Shown: positions 60,586-64,000 of the stretch, piece by piece
How the letters are laid out: every line of letters begins with the position of its first letter
Position numbering within the stretch: position 1 is the stretch's first letter
NCBI RefSeq assembly: GCF_051233475.1
Contig: NZ_JBKFGH010000002.1
Span: 186,001 to 250,000, forward strand
Length of the DNA stretch: 64,000 nucleotides
DNA from: Bacillus_BU sp051233475
GTDB taxonomy: Bacteria > Bacillota > Bacilli > Bacillales > Cytobacillaceae
Direction: 5' to 3'
The notes under the pieces: generated by a model
Told to the model about the DNA's origin: nothing
Databases searched by the model: none
Seen by the model: only the letters and a program-made list of their open reading frames with translations
Made by a program: the position numbers and the translations under genes

Positions 60586-61797
60586 TTATTTTTCCCCTTC
60601 CTCTCGCTCTGCTGCAATAATGTAGATTGGATTTAATGCGTCAAATCGGGTTAAATTTAAAATCGGCTGACTTCTCGAAATTTGAACTAACGTTATGTCC
60701 GTCTTAAAGCCCCGTTCTTTAAAGGCCGACATCGCTTCAGCCAAATTTTCAATTGTCACCGCGTTCAAGACAATCCGTCCGTTTGGCTTCAAGCGGCTGC
60801 AGCACACATCTAGTATCGCTGCCATTCCTCCGCCAGTACCACCAATAAAGACAGCATCCGGATCCGGAAATTCCGCTAATCCTTCAGGCGCTTTACCATG
60901 AACGACGGTTGCATCGACACGGAACTTAGCTAGATTTTCACGGCAATTTTCGAGATCTGCTTCGTTTTTTTCGACCGCATAAACGCTTCCCTCACATGCA
61001 ATTCTTCCAGCCTCAATCGCCACTGAACCCGTACACGTTCCAATATCCCAAACGACACTGTTTTCTTTTAAGCGAAGTGCACTTAAGCTTAATGTTCTGA
61101 TTTCTTTTTTCGTAATTAAGCCCTTAAGCGGCTTGCGCTGAATAAATTCTTGATCGTCTATCCCTAATGGCCAAGTTGGGCCTTGTTTTGCTTTTTTAAG
61201 AACAACAACATTTAGTGGCGAAAACTGTTCATCGATCATTTCTTCCAGTTGATACCAGCGGCATCGTTCTGTTTCCCCGCCAAGATTTTCAGCCACGAAT
61301 GCCTGGTATTCTGTCATGCCAAACGATAGTAAGTAGTTTGCCAGTTTGTTAGGTGAATTTTCGGCATCGGTTAAAATCGCAACCTTTTCCTTGCCGTCAA
61401 TCCGTTGAGCTAACCCCTTCATGCTTCTGCCGTGAACACTGGTCAGATAGGCGTCCTGCCAACGTTCGCCCATTCTCGCAAACGCCAGCTGAATCGAGCT
61501 GACATTCGGATAAATCTCGATCGGCAATTTTCCTGATAAGTAACTTCCGATACCATAAAATAACGGATCCCCAGATGCGAGGATGACCACATTTCTGGTT
61601 TCATTTTTCAAACTTTCAACGATTGTGGTCAGCCCGCCTTCGATAATCCTTTTTTCACCGGTGTACTCCGGGAAAAAGCTGAGATGGCGCTTTCCTCCAA
61701 TGAGAACTTCACTTTCCTCAATCCACTTTTCATACAGCGGGATCAGGCTTAACCTGCCATCGTCCCCCATCCCAATTAATTTAATTGCTTTCGTCAT
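60586..61797 (-). CDS. cbiET: Bifunctional cobalt-precorrin-7 C5 / precorrin-6B C15 methyltransferase CbiET
   Basis: 403 residues, fusion of CbiE (about 1-200, with KLIGMGDDGRLSLIPLYEKW and ASGDPLFYGIGSYL) and CbiT (about 205-403, with the methyltransferase loop VVWDIGTCTGSVAIEAG and AVFIGGTGGGMAAILDVC). It methylates C5 and C15 and decarboxylates the acetate at C12. The end overlaps the cbiL frame and the start overlaps cbiD by 17 bases. Confidence 0.94.
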   Translation of the reverse strand: MTKAIKLIGMGDDGRLSLIPLYEKWIEESEVLIGGKRHLSFFPEYTGEKRIIEGGLTTIVESLKNETRNVVILASGDPLFYGIGSYLSGKLPIEIYPNVSSIQLAFARMGERWQDAYLTSVHGRSMKGLAQRIDGKEKVAILTDAENSPNKLANYLLSFGMTEYQAFVAENLGGETERCRWYQLEEMIDEQFSPLNVVVLKKAKQGPTWPLGIDDQEFIQRKPLKGLITKKEIRTLSLSALRLKENSVVWDIGTCTGSVAIEAGRIACEGSVYAVEKNEADLENCRENLAKFRVDATVVHGKAPEGLAEFPDPDAVFIGGTGGGMAAILDVCCSRLKPNGRIVLNAVTIENLAEAMSAFKERGFKTDITLVQISRSQPILNLTRFDALNPIYIIAAEREEGEK

Positions 61798-62899
61798 TTC
61801 GGACAGCCTCCCCTAAAAACTCTCCCTTTAGTGTATAAAGAGAAGTGCTTACTTCGATGCCGCCGCCAACCTCGCGGAGCGCAGCCAGACAGCAATAATC
61901 ACAAAGGTTTGCAAAAAACGGTTGCAATCCTGCTGCCAACATCATATCGCCAACCTGTGAAGCCGTATTCGCTTCGAGGATTTGTTTGGTGACTTCCTTG
62001 GCAGCCCCAGCCTCTTCAGCAATTTTAGCCAAAAAAGAAAAATCGACCGGCGCGCTTTTCGAGTGGACCATCATCACCCCTTGTGCCACCTTTGAAAACT
62101 TGCCCATCATCCCGACCATGGACACTTTTTTCACCCCAAGCCGTTTGCACTGCTTCAGGGTAAAACCAACAAAATCCCCCATTTCAATAAAAGCCTCTTC
62201 TGGGAGTTGAGGATATTGTCTCATTCCATATTTTTCACTGCGCCCGCCTGTGGTGATAACGACATGGTCACAGCCGCTGGCACGAGCCACGTTTAAGGCT
62301 TGAACGATACTTGCTTTATAGGCAGACGTCGAAAATGGGACCACGATTCCGCGCGTCCCTAAAATCGAAATACCACCGATAATTCCCAAGCGGCCATTTA
62401 ACGTTTTTTTGGCGATTTCCTCTCCGTCCGGAACTGAAATCACGATACTGATACCGTTGTTGGTGCCGAATTCCTTTAGCAATTCCTCGGCAGTCTCCGT
62501 AATCATTTTTCGGGGGACAGGATTAATTGCTGCTTCACCCACAGGGACCGGTAATCCTTCTTTCGTGACACGTCCGACACCAACGCCGCCATCTAGTGTA
62601 GTGCCGGGTTGGTCTGACCATGTCACCGTTGCGATTATTTCCGCTCCATGCGTGGCGTCCGGATCATCTCCACCGTCCTTGATTACCGTTGCTTGTGCTT
62701 TTGTTTCGTATACTTCACAGTTTTCAATTTGAAAAGTAGCAAACCGGCCCACTGGAAGGAAAATCGTTGCTTCCGTTTGTCTTTCTCCGGTGAGCAAAGC
62801 AGTGAGCGCGGCCTTTGCCGCAGCCGTTGCGCACGCTCCTGTTGTATAGCCTTGTCTTAATTTTTTTTGTTGATTAGTGTCATGGACTTCTTCGGACAT
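61781..62899 (-). CDS. cbiD: Cobalt-precorrin-5B C1-methyltransferase CbiD
   Basis: 372 residues. LRQGYTTGACATAAAKAAL is the unmistakable CbiD N terminus; KDGGDDPDATHGAEI, GVGRVTKEGLPVPVGEAAINPVPR and VVITTGGRSEKYGMRQYP follow. CbiD with CbiG shows the cobalt-early, oxygen-independent pathway. It is the first gene after the 690-base repeat-filled gap that separates it from cbiC. Confidence 0.95.
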   Translation of the reverse strand: MSEEVHDTNQQKKLRQGYTTGACATAAAKAALTALLTGERQTEATIFLPVGRFATFQIENCEVYETKAQATVIKDGGDDPDATHGAEIIATVTWSDQPGTTLDGGVGVGRVTKEGLPVPVGEAAINPVPRKMITETAEELLKEFGTNNGISIVISVPDGEEIAKKTLNGRLGIIGGISILGTRGIVVPFSTSAYKASIVQALNVARASGCDHVVITTGGRSEKYGMRQYPQLPEEAFIEMGDFVGFTLKQCKRLGVKKVSMVGMMGKFSKVAQGVMMVHSKSAPVDFSFLAKIAEEAGAAKEVTKQILEANTASQVGDMMLAAGLQPFFANLCDYCCLAALREVGGGIEVSTSLYTLKGEFLGEAVRNDESN

Positions 62900-63589
62900 G
62901 ATTACCTTGATTCCTCGCTTGGTTCTATGTCGTTTTTTTCAACTCTTATTTAAATGCCTGTGCAATGTAAAAACCTGTGAGCATTACCACTTTTCTTTAG
63001 GCATTCTGGGGTAGGATCATGTGCTGATCGTTCCCAGTTTCCTGATTTTTGTGCCTTCTCGGGCACGACCACGCGATGATCATTCCCGTCTTCCTGCTTT
63101 TTGCGCCTTTTCGGGCACGATCACGCGCTGATCGTTCCCGTCAGCTCAACTTTTCCGCCTCCACGGGCACATTCACGCGCTGATTGTTCCCTTCTTCCCC
63201 ATTTTTTCGCCTTCACGGGCACATTCACGCTCTGATCGTTCCCGGCTTCCTCATTTTTTCGCTTCCTCGGGCACATTCACGCGTTGATCGTTCCGGTCAA
63301 CTCACTTTTTCTTCCTCCACGGGCACATTCACGCGCTGATTGTTCCCGTTAACTCACTTTTTCCGCCTCCACGGGCACATTCACGCGCTGATCGTTCCCG
63401 ACTACTCACTTTTTCTGCCTCCACGGGCACATTCACGCTCTGATCGTTCCCGTCTTCCTCATTTTTTCGCTTCCTCGGGCACATTCACGCGCTGATCGTT
63501 CCCGTCTTCCCCATTTTTCCGCCTCCACGGGCACAATCAAACAGTTCAACCCCTCATAAGCATAAGAACCAACTTTCTCCAATAATCCA
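62900..63589. other. 690-base non-coding gap within the cobalamin operon
   Basis: Apart from the array, the flanks 62900-63008 and 63541-63589 hold no ORF, no clear promoter and no cobalamin riboswitch. The two flanking genes have the same direction. Confidence 0.7.
63009..63540. repeat. 52-bp-period tandem hairpin array between cbiC and cbiD
   Basis: Ten complete units start at 63009, 63061, 63113, 63165, 63217, 63269, 63321, 63373, 63425 and 63477, with a partial unit at 63529. All are exactly 52 bases, without indels. Each has GGGCAC, a CACGCGCTGATCGTTCCC segment and a pyrimidine-rich 24-base linker with a T-tract. The unit at 63113 forms a near-perfect hairpin (ACGATCA-CGCGC-TGATCGT flanked by CGGG/CCCG). 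Units at 63217 and 63425 differ by one base. A period of 52 shifts frame each unit and stops appear, so it is not coding. Confidence 0.9.
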
Positions 63590-64000
63590 CTACACCTGTT
63601 CAGCAAGCAGTGTTATCGCATTTAGCGCAGCAACCGTTACCGTGCTGCCACCCTTTCGTCCAACATTGGTGATGAACGGAATATTAAGCTTGGCCAGTTC
63701 TTCCTTTGATTCCGCCGCAGAAACAAATCCAACCGGAAGACCAATGACCAATCCTGGCTTTGCTTCACCTTCTTTTACAAGACGAATTAATTCTAATAAA
63801 GCAGTAGGCGCGTTCCCGATTGCAAAAATTCCGCCGTCTGCTTCACGAATTGCTTTTCTCATCGAGATAATCGCGCGAGTAGTATTCAAACGCTTCGCTT
63901 CCTCAACAACATCCGGGTCTGATATATATACCTTCACTTCGCCGCCGTATTTTTCGATTCTTGCTTTGTTTACGCCGCTTTGAATCATTTGCACATCTGC
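63590..64000 (-). CDS. cbiC: Precorrin-8X methylmutase CbiC, C-terminal part (5' end outside window)
   Basis: The frame is open to the window edge and reads ADVQMIQSG, then IISMRKAIREADGGIFAIGNAPTALLELIRLV and GLVIGLPVGFVSAAESKEELAKL, ending GRKGGSTVTVAALNAITLL. This is the C-terminal two thirds of CbiC/CobH (usually about 210 residues). The enzyme moves the C11 methyl to C12 to give cobyrinic acid. About 70 residues are missing at the N terminus because the gene crosses the edge. Confidence 0.93.
   Translation of the reverse strand, partial: ADVQMIQSGVNKARIEKYGGEVKVYISDPDVVEEAKRLNTTRAIISMRKAIREADGGIFAIGNAPTALLELIRLVKEGEAKPGLVIGLPVGFVSAAESKEELAKLNIPFITNVGRKGGSTVTVAALNAITLLAEQV

Noticed and set aside
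63009..63540. CRISPR array
   Set aside because: The whole 52-base unit is repeated with scattered substitutions; there are no unique spacers and no cas genes nearby.

Overview
The window is a Bacillaceae chromosome segment, from Bacillus in the broad sense; the genus cannot be fixed from sequence alone. Support comes from an alpha/beta-type small acid-soluble spore protein, TnrA, YisL, FbpA, an immune inhibitor A metalloprotease, low-GC DNA with strong Shine-Dalgarno sequences, and the interspersed GC-rich palindromic element common in this family. No tRNA, rRNA, CRISPR array, prophage or insertion sequence was seen.

Layout. 1-8.0 kb: end of an ammonium transporter, a GlnD-like nucleotidyltransferase with a DEDDh exonuclease, an AGCS amino-acid symporter, a spore protein, and a heterodimeric ABC exporter. 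8.2-16.5 kb: a complete Gram-positive Tad/Flp pilus operon on the minus strand, followed on the plus strand by a DUF192 protein and a VWA surface protein. 19.3-24.2 kb: yisL, then a module of secreted protein, ABC transporter and two-component system. 24.2-25.1 kb: an interspersed repeat and a candidate regulated non-coding RNA of about 395 nt. 25.1-27.6 kb: 5-oxoprolinase genes pxpBCA. 28.3-36 kb: ThrE-type exporter halves, a CoA-transferase or racemase, an amino-acid ABC importer, tnrA, fbpA with a 44-residue companion, and an HD-GYP protein. 36.2-46.7 kb: two secreted proteases, a DUF5667 protein, a large TPR/dynamin-like protein, a dipeptidase and small proteins. 47.1-64.0 kb: a 17-gene anaerobic cobalamin operon plus the end of cbiC, all on the minus strand.

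Two themes link the genes. The first is nitrogen control: exact TnrA-type boxes (TGTNA-N7-TNACA) lie upstream of the AGCS symporter and of tnrA, a near match lies upstream of pxpB, and the window opens in an ammonium transporter. The second is coenzyme B12. From cbiC to pduX the operon makes most of the corrin ring, adenosylates it, builds the aminopropanol arm (PduX, CobD, CbiB), assembles the lower ligand (CobT, CobU, CobS, CobC) and salvages cobinamides (CbiZ). cbiH, cbiJ and a cobalt chelatase are not in the window and may lie upstream of cbiC.

The features most worth a second look are: a 52-bp-period array of ten hairpin units, with no indels, between cbiC and cbiD; the candidate RNA at 24508-24902 with its own sigma-A promoter, overlapping operator palindrome and terminator; 16-bp GTTC-N8-GAAC palindromes shared by the pilus operon and the VWA gene; a relic tandem duplication of the symporter 5' end; a dynamin-like protein with eroded GTPase motifs; and a subtilase ending in three 10-residue KLTWK repeats.
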